This document shows, one piece after another, positions 28,799 through 37,034 of a stretch of DNA of 64,000 nt (positions are counted from its first letter, which is position 1; the number at the start of each line of letters is the position of its first letter). The translations under genes were made by a program, and so were the position numbers. Origin of the DNA: Butyrivibrio sp. CB08 (GTDB lineage Bacteria; Bacillota; Clostridia; Lachnospirales; Lachnospiraceae). Under the pieces are notes generated by a model that did no database searches, was not told the DNA's origin, and saw only the letters and a program-made list of their open reading frames with translations. The stretch is from contig NZ_RAIR01000006.1 in NCBI RefSeq assembly GCF_003625485.1, positions 154,350-218,349 of the forward strand, in the 5' to 3' direction.

Positions 28799-29338
28799 TT
28801 ATCCGAAATATCTCTTAAGAAGACCTGCAAAAGCTTTGCCGTGTCTTGCTTCATCACGAGCCATTTCATGAACTGTGTCATGGATAGCATCAAGATCAAG
28901 AGCTTTAGCTCTCTTAGCGAGATCTGTCTTTCCAGCTGTAGCGCCATTCTCAGCATCTACACGCATCTGAAGATTCTTCTTGGTTGAATCTGTAAGAACT
29001 TCTCCAAGGAGCTCAGCGAACTTAGCAGCATGCTCAGCCTCTTCCCAGCCTGCCTTAGCATAGTAATCGCCAATCTCTGGATAACCCTCTCTGTATGCCT
29101 GACGGCTCATTGCGAGATACATACCAACTTCTGTGCACTCTGCTGTGAAGTTCTGGCGAAGGTCTTCAATGATGTCTTCAGGAACACCCTTAGCAACGCC
29201 AACAACGTGCTCAGCTGCCCAAACCATCTCACCCTCCTGCTTGGTGAATTTCTCAGCTGGTGCCTTACATACAGGACAAGCCTCAGGGGGCTGATCACCC
29301 TCATGAACGTAACCGCAAACCTGACAAACCCATTTCAT
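28799..29338 (-). CDS. rbr: reverse rubrerythrin (rubredoxin domain first)
   Basis: Non-haem diiron peroxidase that protects anaerobes from H2O2 and O2 with electrons from NADH via a reductase. The order is reversed compared with classical rubrerythrin: a rubredoxin-like domain with two CxxC knuckles comes first ([10 protein letters not shown] at residue 5 and CPVCKAP at about 22). The four-helix diiron domain follows, with [22 protein letters not shown] and [11 protein letters not shown]. The ATG at 29338 ([10 protein letters not shown]) is chosen because AAGGAG precedes it; the 25 upstream in-frame codons do not fit the family. 179 residues, monocistronic. Confidence 0.93.
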   Translation of the reverse strand: MKWVCQVCGYVHEGDQPPEACPVCKAPAEKFTKQEGEMVWAAEHVVGVAKGVPEDIIEDLRQNFTAECTEVGMYLAMSRQAYREGYPEIGDYYAKAGWEEAEHAAKFAELLGEVLTDSTKKNLQMRVDAENGATAGKTDLAKRAKALDLDAIHDTVHEMARDEARHGKAFAGLLKRYFG

Positions 29339-29408
29339 AGTACAAGTCTCCTTTCTTGCGCTTAGCGCGCTGTGCATAAATACACATTTTGGATTGCTGC
29401 CTTCATTA

Positions 29409-29414
29409 AGCATA
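29409..29414 (-). promoter_or_regulatory. extended -10 promoter of reverse rubrerythrin
   Basis: Minus-strand TGTTATGCT (hexamer TATGCT at 29409-29414), about 71 nt before the ATG; no good -35. A PerR site was looked for and not seen. Confidence 0.5.
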
Positions 29415-29512
29415 ACATATTTGGTAACTAAATTCCGTTAGTTTTAGAATTATTTAATAAAAGACTTATCAATTGTTTGAAAATTTATTTCATTATGTGA
29501 GTTAAATGGAGT

Positions 29513-29518
29513 TATAAT
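29513..29518 (+). promoter_or_regulatory. -10 of the rpiR-luxS-mtnN operon
   Basis: TATAAT at 29513-29518, 58 nt before the ATG of the RpiR gene; the -35 region is not convincing. Confidence 0.5.
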
Positions 29519-29576
29519 ATTTACATGGGCATAGGGGTATTGTCCATAGTACGAAAACCAATGGAGGGTGCATTTC

Positions 29577-30446
29577 ATGAATATTGTTAGTGAAAAGATA
29601 AAGAGCCATTATGACTCTCTTCCTACATCAGAGCGGCTTGTAGCAGACTACGTCCTTGAACACAAGGATGCTCTGTTTCAGCATCCTATAAAAGAACTGG
29701 CAACTCTTTCTGGAACAACTCAGGCAGCGTGGACCAGATTTGCCCAGGCAATCGGATACACAGGCCTTAAAGATCTTAAAAATGCATATTATGCAGAAGC
29801 TAATACTACGTTAGAGCAGACAGATAAAGGCGGTCCAAAGATTGCCTTTAAAGATGTGAATGAATATACATCTCTTCAGTCCATCGCAGATAACATTTGT
29901 GCAACCAGCGTACAGGCAGTACAGACCACATACAGACTGTTTGACGCAGGCACATTTAGTGAGACTGTTTCAGATATTGTTGGAGCCAAGCAGATTCAGG
30001 TATTTGGAGTAGGCACAGCAAGTGTGGCTGCCTATGACTTATACTGTAAGCTCCTTAGAATTCACTACAATGTGGTATTTAATCATGATCACCACATGAA
30101 CCTCATGACAGTTTCTCAGATCTGTTCAGATGACGTTGCGATTTTCTTCTGTGACAATGCTAAGAACACTGAGATAATGCAGTTATTCAGTATTGCAAAA
30201 GAGAGAAAAGCTGTTACAATAGCAGTTACAAAGCTTGGAAATAATGCTCTTACAACAGGATGTGACCATGTATTATTTGCCACATCTCCTGAGATTGATA
30301 AAAAGAGCGGAATCACAAGCTCAAGATTTGCACAGCTCTTTATCGTGGATACTCTCTACACAGCTATTGCAAACAGAGATTATGAGAACATCAAGGGATA
30401 TCTCAAGAACTCCTATGATGTTTTCCATGACACAGCAAGAGAATAA
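29577..30446 (+). CDS. RpiR/MurR-family transcriptional regulator (HTH + SIS)
   Basis: About 289 residues. An N-terminal RpiR-type helix-turn-helix (SERLVADYVLEH, IKELATLSGTTQAAWTRF, GYTGLKDLKNAYY) is followed by a SIS sugar-phosphate-binding domain (IQVFGVGTASVAAYDLYCKLLR, then a VAIFFCDNAKNTEI loop). These regulators normally sense phosphosugars. Here the gene is 19 nt upstream of luxS and in one operon with mtnN, so it may control the activated methyl cycle; that link is an inference. ATG 29577 has GGAGGG 8 nt upstream and is preferred over an in-frame GTG at 29568. Confidence 0.88.
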   Translation: MNIVSEKIKSHYDSLPTSERLVADYVLEHKDALFQHPIKELATLSGTTQAAWTRFAQAIGYTGLKDLKNAYYAEANTTLEQTDKGGPKIAFKDVNEYTSLQSIADNICATSVQAVQTTYRLFDAGTFSETVSDIVGAKQIQVFGVGTASVAAYDLYCKLLRIHYNVVFNHDHHMNLMTVSQICSDDVAIFFCDNAKNTEIMQLFSIAKERKAVTIAVTKLGNNALTTGCDHVLFATSPEIDKKSGITSSRFAQLFIVDTLYTAIANRDYENIKGYLKNSYDVFHDTARE

Positions 30447-30465
30447 AAGATAAGGAATAGGATTT

Positions 30466-30945
30466 ATGGAGAAAATAGCAAGTTTTACTGTTAATCACAT
30501 TGACCTTGAGCCAGGTATCTATGTATCAAGAAGAGACAAGGTTGGACAGGAAGTCATCACAACTTTTGATCTTCGAATGACTGCTCCCAACAAGGAACCT
30601 GTTATGAATACTGCAGAGGTGCACACCATCGAGCATTTGGGAGCTACTTTCCTTAGAAATGATCCTGAATACAAGGATAAGACCATCTATTTTGGACCTA
30701 TGGGATGCAGAACAGGTTTCTATGTTGTTCTTGCAGGAGAGCTTGATTCAAAGGATATAGTTCCTCTTATTACAAAGCTCTTTGAGTTCGTAAGGGATTT
30801 TGAGGGAGAGGTTCCTGGAGCAAGTGCCAGAGACTGTGGAAATTATCTGGATATGAACCTTGGAATGGCCAAGTATCTTGCAAAGAGATACCTTGATAAC
30901 ACCCTTTACGGAATCGATGACAAACACCTGGTATATCCAGAATAA
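30466..30945 (+). CDS. luxS: S-ribosylhomocysteine lyase LuxS
   Basis: Cleaves S-ribosylhomocysteine to homocysteine and DPD, the precursor of autoinducer AI-2. The metal-binding signature HTIEHLGATFLRN is at about residues 53-65. The catalytic cysteine is in GPMGCRTGFY (about residue 83), and the third metal ligand in the RDCGN segment near 124. Length 159 is normal. It is followed by mtnN 12 nt later, so the two consecutive steps SAH to SRH to homocysteine are encoded together. Confidence 0.97.
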   Translation: MEKIASFTVNHIDLEPGIYVSRRDKVGQEVITTFDLRMTAPNKEPVMNTAEVHTIEHLGATFLRNDPEYKDKTIYFGPMGCRTGFYVVLAGELDSKDIVPLITKLFEFVRDFEGEVPGASARDCGNYLDMNLGMAKYLAKRYLDNTLYGIDDKHLVYPE

Positions 30946-30957
30946 GAGGAGACATAC

Positions 30958-31653
30958 ATGAAGATTGGTATTATCGGCGCTATGGAGGTAGAAGTAGCTA
31001 CCTTAAAGAGCCAGATGAACATTAAAAATGTTGTTACCAAGGCCTCAATGGAATTCAACGAGGGAACCATTGGAAACACAGAGGTAGTAATAGTTAGAAG
31101 CGGTATCGCTAAGGTAAATGCAGGTATCTGCGTTCAGATTCTTGTTGATCTGTTCAATGTAACCCATGTGATCAATACTGGCGTTGCAGGATCACTTGAT
31201 GCCAATATCAACATCGGAGACATCGTTCTTTCAACTGATGCCTGCTATCACGACGTGGATGCATCTGTTTTTGGATACAAGAAGGGTGAAGTTCCTCAGA
31301 TGGGAGTTCATGCTTTCCCTGCAGACGATGCTCTTAGAGCTGCAGCTAAGAATGCAATTTCAAAGGCTGCTCCTGATCTTGGAGTATTCGAGGGCAGAGT
31401 ATGTAGCGGAGATCAGTTTATCTCATCTCCAGATGTTAAGAAGGCCATCATCGATGAGCAGGGCGGAATGTGCACAGAGATGGAAGGCGCTGCAATTGCT
31501 CAGGCCTGCTACCTCAATAAGATCCCATTTGTCATCATCAGAGCTATCTCTGATAAGGCTGATGGAAGCGATATTGTGGACTATCCTGTATTTGAAGAGA
31601 AGGCTGCTAGAGACTGCGCAGCTCTCGTAAAAGAGATGATCAGTTCACTGTAA
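30958..31653 (+). CDS. mtnN: 5'-methylthioadenosine/S-adenosylhomocysteine nucleosidase
   Basis: Hydrolyses MTA and SAH to adenine plus the thioribosyl compound, feeding LuxS. It starts MKIGIIGAMEVEVATL. The VINTGVAGSLD motif is near residue 77, FSTDACYHD-type substrate loop (VLSTDACYHDVDAS) follows, and the late CTEMEGAAIAQAC with the ribose-binding Met-Glu pair and ISDKADG with the catalytic Asp are intact. Length 231 is normal. It is the last gene of the rpiR-luxS-mtnN operon, followed by a terminator. Confidence 0.96.
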   Translation: MKIGIIGAMEVEVATLKSQMNIKNVVTKASMEFNEGTIGNTEVVIVRSGIAKVNAGICVQILVDLFNVTHVINTGVAGSLDANINIGDIVLSTDACYHDVDASVFGYKKGEVPQMGVHAFPADDALRAAAKNAISKAAPDLGVFEGRVCSGDQFISSPDVKKAIIDEQGGMCTEMEGAAIAQACYLNKIPFVIIRAISDKADGSDIVDYPVFEEKAARDCAALVKEMISSL

Positions 31654-31668
31654 TGATTTTGCAAAGAT

Positions 31669-31701
31669 AAGGCGGTGTACCTAAGGTGCATCGCCTTTTT
31701 T
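31669..31701 (+). terminator. terminator after mtnN
   Basis: 13-bp stem (31669-31681 with 31685-31697, two G-U pairs) with a TAA loop, followed by TTTT. Confidence 0.85.
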
Positions 31702-31859
31702 ATTGATAACTTTTGTCAAAGTCATAATTTTTTGAAAGAAAATCAAAAAAGCGTAGAAATATGATGATTTTTATGATGAATAGTATTGTAGAATATAAAC
31801 TGTCTAAAGAGCGAAAATGATTCATGGGCAGGAAAGCCTGTTTTGAGGATAACAGACTG

Positions 31860-32153
31860 ATGAAAAAAGAAAACATGAGGGGACTTTTAGGGAAAACTCT
31901 CGCTGCTATAGCTATAGCGGCTATGCTTATATTTGTACCGGCTTCATCAAAGGCCGTTTACGCAGCTAATGATACCCAGGTAACAGCAGAGACAGAAACT
32001 GAACAGGAACAGGAAGTGCTTGGAGCCAAGAGACTTCTTACTGCAGAAGAGACGATGAACACCACTCCAGGACTGATCATCATACTTATAGCTTCTGTTG
32101 GAACTGCTATTTCAGCATTTACTCCAAGAATAGTAATCAAGAAATACCAATAA
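31860..32153 (+). CDS. small secreted or membrane-anchored protein, unknown
   Basis: 97 codons from the ATG at 31860 (an in-frame ATG at 31824 would add 12 residues but lies in front of the signal peptide's natural start). The N-terminus is a clear signal peptide (residues 7-35, hydrophobic core LAAIAIAAMLIFVP, cleavage around KAVYAAN). An acidic Thr/Glu/Gln linker and LGAKRLLTAEET follow. A second hydrophobic segment (TPGLIIILIASVGTAISAF) and a basic tail IVIKKYQ close the protein. No family was recognised. It is flanked by terminators on both sides, so it is transcribed alone. Confidence 0.7.
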   Translation: MKKENMRGLLGKTLAAIAIAAMLIFVPASSKAVYAANDTQVTAETETEQEQEVLGAKRLLTAEETMNTTPGLIIILIASVGTAISAFTPRIVIKKYQ

Positions 32154-32168
32154 ATACGGAATTTACAG

Positions 32169-32206
32169 AGTACTCAGACCAGTAAGGCCTGAGTATTCTT
32201 TTTTTG
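32169..32206 (+). terminator. terminator of the small secreted protein gene
   Basis: 9-bp stem (32169-32177 with 32189-32197, one G-U) and an 11-nt loop, followed by CTTTTTTTG. Confidence 0.85.
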
Positions 32207-32233
32207 TTTCAGATGTATATTTTTTCAATTTGC

Positions 32234-32287
32234 TTGATACAAGCAGGTACATCTGCTACACTTTAAGGCGAATTGGAAACGTTTTCC
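32234..32287 (+). promoter_or_regulatory. pgi promoter with cre-like operator
   Basis: TTGATA (32234-32239), 17-bp spacer, TACACT (32257-32262). The near-palindrome TGGAAACGTTTTCC (32274-32287) begins a few bases after the expected start site and resembles the catabolite-responsive element bound by CcpA or a LacI-family relative. A site here would act as a repressing roadblock. The promoter is well supported; the operator's regulator is an inference. Confidence 0.65.
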
Positions 32288-32315
32288 TATTTTCATAAAC
32301 GGAGGTTTTATTATA

Positions 32316-33896
32316 ATGGCAAATTGGAACAATCTCGACACACTCAAATCTTTCCAGAATCTTTTCAATATCTCTAACGTTGATATTGCAGAAGAGATGG
32401 CTGGAACAAATGGCGCTGACAGAGTTAAGAAGTACTCAGTACCTATGGCAGCAGGCCTTTCTTTCAACTACGCTGCTAAGGAAGTTAACGATGAGATCTT
32501 AGATGCTCTTAAGGCACTTGCTACTGAGGCAGAGCTTTCAGAGAAGTTTGAAGCTCTTTACAACGGAGAGGTTATCAACACTGGTGAGAAGCGTCTTGTA
32601 CTTCACCAGCTCACAAGAGGTCAGCTTGGAAACAAGGTCGTAGCTGACGGTGTGGATAAGAGAGAGTTCTATTTAAACGAGCAGAAGAAGATAGCAGAGT
32701 TCGCAAACAAGGTTCACGCTGGTGAGATCACAAACGCTAAGGGTGAGAAGTTCACAACAGTAGTTCAGATCGGTATTGGCGGATCAGACCTTGGCCCAAG
32801 AGCTATGTACCTTGCTCTTGAGAACTGGGCTAAGAAGAACGGATGCTTCAAGATGGAAGCTAAGTTCATCAGCAACGTAGATCCAGATGATGCATCAGCA
32901 GTTCTTAATTCTATCGACGTAGCTCATTCAATATTCATTCTTGTTTCTAAGTCAGGAACAACACTTGAGACTCTTACAAACGAGTCCTTCGTAATAGATG
33001 CTCTTAAGAAGCAGGGTCTTGATGCAAGCAAGCACATGATCGCAGTTACTTCTGAGACATCACCTCTTGCTAAGAGTGACAACTACCTTCAGGCATTCTT
33101 TATGGATGACTTCATTGGCGGACGTTATTCTTCAACATCAGGCGTTGGCGGAGCAGTTCTTTCTCTTGCATTTGGTCCTGAGATCTTCGCAAGATTCCTT
33201 GATGGCGCAGCAGCAGAAGATAAGCTTGCAGCAGAAAAAGATCTCTTAAAGAATCCAGCAATGCTCGATGCCCTTATCGGTGTTTATGAGAGAAACGTAC
33301 TTGGCTATGACAGCACAGCAGTTCTTCCATACTCACAGGCACTTAGCCGCTTCCCAGCTCACCTTCAGCAGCTGGATATGGAGTCAAATGGTAAGAGCGT
33401 TAACAGATTTGGCGAGCCTATCGACTATGTAACAGGACCTATCATCTTTGGTGAGCCTGGTACAAACGGACAGCACTCATTCTACCAGCTCCTTCACCAG
33501 GGCACAGACATCATTCCTCTTCAGTTCATCGGCTTCAAGAACAGCCAGCTCAGGAACGATGTAGATATCCAGGGCAGCACAAGCCAGCAGAAGCTCTGCG
33601 CTAACGTTGCAGCTCAGATCGTAGCATTTGCCTGCGGTAAAGAGGATGACAACCTCAACAAGAACTTCGAGGGCGGACGTCCTTCAAGCATCATCATCGG
33701 TGATGAGCTTACACCAGAGGCACTTGGTGCACTTCTTTCACACTTCGAGAACAAGGTTATGTTCCAGGGCTTTGCATGGAACATCAACAGCTTCGACCAG
33801 GAAGGCGTTCAGCTTGGTAAGGTTCTTGCCAAGAAGGTTCTTGCTCACGAGACAGAGGGAGCACTTACTGAGTACGCTAAGCTTCTTAATATCTGA
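32316..33896 (+). CDS. pgi: glucose-6-phosphate isomerase
   Basis: Interconverts glucose-6-phosphate and fructose-6-phosphate in glycolysis and gluconeogenesis. Two SIS subdomains are present. Motifs include QIGIGGSDLGPRAMYLALE near residue 151, the phosphate-binding VSKSGTTLETLTNE near 211, and GGRYSSTSGVGGAVLSLAFG near 268. The FGEPGTNGQHSFYQLLHQGT signature lies near 380, with the catalytic base region at the C-terminal VQLGKVLAKKVL. 526 residues, between the short archaeal/Bacillus (450) and long E. coli (549) forms. GGAGG lies 10 nt before the ATG. Monocistronic, with terminators on both sides. Confidence 0.96.
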   Translation: MANWNNLDTLKSFQNLFNISNVDIAEEMAGTNGADRVKKYSVPMAAGLSFNYAAKEVNDEILDALKALATEAELSEKFEALYNGEVINTGEKRLVLHQLTRGQLGNKVVADGVDKREFYLNEQKKIAEFANKVHAGEITNAKGEKFTTVVQIGIGGSDLGPRAMYLALENWAKKNGCFKMEAKFISNVDPDDASAVLNSIDVAHSIFILVSKSGTTLETLTNESFVIDALKKQGLDASKHMIAVTSETSPLAKSDNYLQAFFMDDFIGGRYSSTSGVGGAVLSLAFGPEIFARFLDGAAAEDKLAAEKDLLKNPAMLDALIGVYERNVLGYDSTAVLPYSQALSRFPAHLQQLDMESNGKSVNRFGEPIDYVTGPIIFGEPGTNGQHSFYQLLHQGTDIIPLQFIGFKNSQLRNDVDIQGSTSQQKLCANVAAQIVAFACGKEDDNLNKNFEGGRPSSIIIGDELTPEALGALLSHFENKVMFQGFAWNINSFDQEGVQLGKVLAKKVLAHETEGALTEYAKLLNI

Positions 33897-33918
33897 TAGT
33901 AGTATTAAAGGCTTCAAA

Positions 33919-33955
33919 AAGGCGCTGCATATAGGTTGCAGCGCCTTTTCTTTTC
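33919..33955 (+). terminator. pgi terminator
   Basis: 11-bp GC-rich stem (AAGGCGCTGCA at 33919-33929, complement at 33937-33947) with a 7-nt loop, followed by TTCTTTTC. Confidence 0.88.
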
Positions 33956-33984
33956 TGAAAAATTAATAAATTTTACCGAAAATA

Positions 33985-33993
33985 TGATATACT
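33985..33993 (+). promoter_or_regulatory. extended -10 promoter of the histidine kinase operon
   Basis: TGATATACT, a consensus extended -10, lies 23 nt before the ATG; no good -35 is visible. Confidence 0.6.
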
Positions 33994-34016
33994 TAGATAA
34001 GATTTAGGGGGACACA

Positions 34017-35528
34017 ATGCGATTCCGTACGAAACTCTTGATAACATCATTGGCAATCGTAGTCATTCCGCTTATCTTATCCTTTGGTACATACCTGGCT
34101 TTGGGTCGATATCTTGTTCGCCAGCAGCAGGTGGAGCAATTCTCTACCATGGTTGACTATGGAATGGTGTCTGATCCCGGTGGAACCTTTGCGGAGATGA
34201 CTGATGATCTGGTAAAAGAAATTGCCATCAATATGTTCATTGATCCGTTTATTTTGGAAAAGGAAGAGTATTTAGAGGAGCTGGATTCACAGATTGCTTC
34301 CAAGTACTCCTTTATCATTGTTAAAAAAGGTAATGACATTTATTATGTGGCCAACAGAGACAGGGCTAAGGCAGTCATTGCCGAGCTTCCAGGCTATGGT
34401 AATGGTATAGAGGGAATTTACTATACCCCATCAAGGCATCTTGTGAGGCAGATAGATTTCGTTTTTTCTGACGGCGCAAGAGGAAGTCTTTACTTTATCT
34501 CCAGCATTCGAACAGCACTTACAACTAATCTCCTTATTTACATGGCGATAGCTATAATTCTTATATTGGCACTTACCAGCGTACTGCTGACCATGTGGAT
34601 CGGCCGAAGTTTCTTTAAACCTATAGACGAGCTCAATGTGGCCATGCAGCACATCAAGGATGGTAACTTTGATTACATCCTTCCAACAGATGTTAAGGAA
34701 AAAGGCGAGATCGGAGCCATGTACCGAAACTATGAGGACATGAGACTCCGCCTTAAGGAATCCGCCGAGGAGAAGATCGAGAGGGAAAAGCAGAACAAAG
34801 AGCTTATCAGCAACATTTCTCACGACCTTAAAACTCCTATCACTGCCATCAAGGGATATTCACAGGGTCTTATCGAGGGCGTTGCGGACAATCCTGACAA
34901 GCAGATGAAATACATTAAGATCATTAACAGTAAAGCCAATGATATGAACAACCTGATTAATGAGCTTACACTGTATTCCAGCATTGATAACAACAGAATT
35001 CCATATAACTTTGTTAAGCTTAACGTAGCTGATTATTTCGGCGATTGTATAGAGGAGATTGGTGCAGACCTTGAGAGCAGAGGCATCAAGCTCAACTATT
35101 CGAATCTTACAACACCTGACACCCAGATTGTTGCTGATCCAGAGCAGATCAAGAGGGTTGTCAACAACGTGGTGAGCAATAGTGTTAAGTATCTCGGAAG
35201 AGATGATGGCACAGGAGAGATAGATATCCGCATACTGGATGAGATCGACTCAGTCAGAGTAGAGCTTGAGGACAACGGTAGAGGAATTGCCCAGAAGGAC
35301 ATTCCAAATATCTTCGACAGGTTCTACAGGACAGACTCCTCCAGAAACTCCAAGCAGGGTGGAAGCGGAATTGGTCTTTCCATTGTTAAAAAGATCATTG
35401 AAGATCATGGCGGATATATCTGGGCTACCAGCCATGAAGGTGAAGGAACCTGCATGCATTTCGTACTGAGGAAGTTTATCGATTATGCAGATGGATCTGA
35501 CACAGTTACGGTAGAACATGAATCTTAA
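34017..35528 (+). CDS. sensor histidine kinase (HAMP-HisKA-HATPase)
   Basis: 503-residue membrane kinase. Transmembrane helix 1 (about 6-30) and helix 2 (about 165-195) enclose an extracellular sensor domain of about 130 residues without a recognised fold. It is followed by HAMP, the H-box NISHDLKTPITAIKGYSQG near residue 268, and the ATP-binding domain with N (VVNNVVSNSVKYLG), G1 (DNGRGIA) and G2 (GGSGIGLSIVKKI) boxes. The cognate OmpR-type regulator starts 20 nt downstream. The signal is unknown. Confidence 0.93.
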   Translation: MRFRTKLLITSLAIVVIPLILSFGTYLALGRYLVRQQQVEQFSTMVDYGMVSDPGGTFAEMTDDLVKEIAINMFIDPFILEKEEYLEELDSQIASKYSFIIVKKGNDIYYVANRDRAKAVIAELPGYGNGIEGIYYTPSRHLVRQIDFVFSDGARGSLYFISSIRTALTTNLLIYMAIAIILILALTSVLLTMWIGRSFFKPIDELNVAMQHIKDGNFDYILPTDVKEKGEIGAMYRNYEDMRLRLKESAEEKIEREKQNKELISNISHDLKTPITAIKGYSQGLIEGVADNPDKQMKYIKIINSKANDMNNLINELTLYSSIDNNRIPYNFVKLNVADYFGDCIEEIGADLESRGIKLNYSNLTTPDTQIVADPEQIKRVVNNVVSNSVKYLGRDDGTGEIDIRILDEIDSVRVELEDNGRGIAQKDIPNIFDRFYRTDSSRNSKQGGSGIGLSIVKKIIEDHGGYIWATSHEGEGTCMHFVLRKFIDYADGSDTVTVEHES

Positions 35529-35547
35529 TGAAAGGCAGAGAGGGTGT

Positions 35548-36237
35548 ATGAGCAGAATACTTATTGTTGAGGATGAAGAGGCGATCGCTGACCTTGAGAA
35601 AGATTATCTCGAACTTAGCGACTTTGAAGTAAAGATTGAGAACACTGGAGACGCAGGTCTTGCAACAGCCCTTGCAGAAGAGTTTGATCTTATTATCCTG
35701 GATCTTATGCTCCCAGGAATGGACGGATTCGAAGTCTGCAAACATATCAGGGAAAAGAAAGACGTGCCGATCCTTATGGTATCAGCCAAGAAGGATGACA
35801 TTGATAAGATCAGAGGTCTTGGTCTTGGTGCTGATGACTACATCACAAAGCCATTCAGCCCATCTGAGCTTGTAGCAAGAGTTAAGGCTCACATGGCAAG
35901 ATACTCAAGACTTGTTGGATCAGGTCATGAGAACAATGACTTCGTAGAGATCCGTGGTCTTAAGATCGACAAGACTGCAAGACGAGTTTATGTAGACGAT
36001 CAGGAGAAGAGCTTCACAACCAAGGAGTTCGATCTTCTTACTTTCCTTGCAGAGAATCCAAACCACGTATTTACCAAGGAAGAGCTCTTTAGAAAGATCT
36101 GGAACATGGATTCCATCGGCGATATCGCTACAGTTACTGTACATATCAAGAAGATCCGTGAGAAGATCGAGTATGATACCTCTAATCCACAGTACATTGA
36201 GACAATCTGGGGCGTAGGTTACAGATTTAAGGTGTGA
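35548..36237 (+). CDS. OmpR/PhoB-family response regulator
   Basis: 229 residues from the ATG at 35548 (MSRILIVEDEEAIADLE). Receiver domain with acidic pocket EDEE, phospho-acceptor Asp in ILDLMLPGMDGFEVC near residue 51, and the conserved Lys in YITKPFSPSEL. A C-terminal winged helix (TTKEFDLLTFLAENPNHVFTKEEL, TVHIKKIREKI, ETIWGVGYRF) completes the OmpR/PhoB pattern. An in-frame ATG at 35518 inside the kinase gene is less likely because the receiver fold starts at 35548. Partner of the preceding kinase. Confidence 0.94.
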   Translation: MSRILIVEDEEAIADLEKDYLELSDFEVKIENTGDAGLATALAEEFDLIILDLMLPGMDGFEVCKHIREKKDVPILMVSAKKDDIDKIRGLGLGADDYITKPFSPSELVARVKAHMARYSRLVGSGHENNDFVEIRGLKIDKTARRVYVDDQEKSFTTKEFDLLTFLAENPNHVFTKEELFRKIWNMDSIGDIATVTVHIKKIREKIEYDTSNPQYIETIWGVGYRFKV

Positions 36238-36238
36238 T

Positions 36239-37021
36239 ATGCTAGGTTCTATCAGAGTAATATATGAGGATCAGGACATTCTTGTATGCCACAAGGCTGC
36301 TGGAATGGCAACTGAAGGGGCAAGAGCAGGAAGACTTGATCTGATAAGCGCAGCAAGGAATTACCTTGCCCGCAAGAATAGAGAGGTTGATAAAGGGCGG
36401 CAAAGAAATTTGCCGCCCTATGTTGCTACTATAAACAGACTTGATCAGGCTGTTGAGGGTGTCATCGTTCTTGCCAAAAACAAGAAAGCCGCATCAGACC
36501 TGGCTGACCAGATCAAAAAAAGAAACGCCACAAAGTATTACTATGCCCTTTGCCAGGGCCTTTTTCCAGAAAAGGAAGGGGAGGTAACAGGGTTCGTTAT
36601 AAGGCGCGAGGATACTGGTCTTGCCCAGGTTATCTCTGAAGGTGTAAAAGACTCTTTTGACGAAGGCGCTGTTACCCTTGAAAACGGGGAAAAGGTAAGG
36701 CTCATTGGCGGAGATGTAAAAGAGGCAAAGCTTGAGTATCAGGTGGTAGCAGAAAATGACGGAGTGTCGCTGCTTAGAGTGCACCTTTTAACAGGGCGCT
36801 TTCACCAGATCCGCGTGCAGCTGGCAAGTCTTGGCCATCCTATCCTTGGTGATGACAAGTACGGTACAGCTGACAGCAAAGCCCTTTCTGAAGAAATGGG
36901 CATTAAAAATGTGTGCCTTGCTGCATATAAATATGGCATCAAACATCCTGGGACAAAGAAATACGTGGAATATGAGATAACTCCGGACAATCCGGCAATA
37001 AAAGATATGCTTCCAATGTAG
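36239..37021 (+). CDS. RluA-family pseudouridine synthase
   Basis: 260-residue enzyme that isomerises uridine in rRNA or tRNA. The catalytic Asp is in INRLDQAVEGVIVLAKN near residue 66, where the usual HRLDxxTSG is changed to NRLDQAVEG. The YYALCQG segment and the C-terminal GRFHQIRVQLASLGHPILGD box are intact. It has no S4 domain. The start is 2 nt after the response regulator, so it is cotranscribed with the two-component system. A perfect 11-bp hairpin lies inside the coding sequence. The target is unknown. Confidence 0.88.
   Translation: MLGSIRVIYEDQDILVCHKAAGMATEGARAGRLDLISAARNYLARKNREVDKGRQRNLPPYVATINRLDQAVEGVIVLAKNKKAASDLADQIKKRNATKYYYALCQGLFPEKEGEVTGFVIRREDTGLAQVISEGVKDSFDEGAVTLENGEKVRLIGGDVKEAKLEYQVVAENDGVSLLRVHLLTGRFHQIRVQLASLGHPILGDDKYGTADSKALSEEMGIKNVCLAAYKYGIKHPGTKKYVEYEITPDNPAIKDMLPM
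36394..36419. repeat. perfect 11-bp hairpin inside the pseudouridine synthase gene
   Basis: AGGGCGGCAAA (36394-36404), GAAA loop, and the exact complement (36409-36419). It encodes the variable stretch around DKGRQRNLPPYV just before the catalytic motif. There is no T-tract after it, so it is not a normal terminator. Confidence 0.8.
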
Positions 37022-37034
37022 GGGAGAAAAGACT

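Noticed and set aside
29340..29413. N-terminal extension of the reverse rubrerythrin from a start at 29413
   Set aside because: The extra 25 residues do not match the family, whereas the ATG at 29338 has AAGGAG in front and begins exactly at the rubredoxin domain.
31800..31860. Possible c-di-GMP or SAM-related riboswitch before the small secreted protein
   Set aside because: GGGCAGGAAAGCCTG and AGACTG give short stems, but the conserved cores of the known c-di-GMP-I, c-di-GMP-II and SAM/SAH aptamers are absent.
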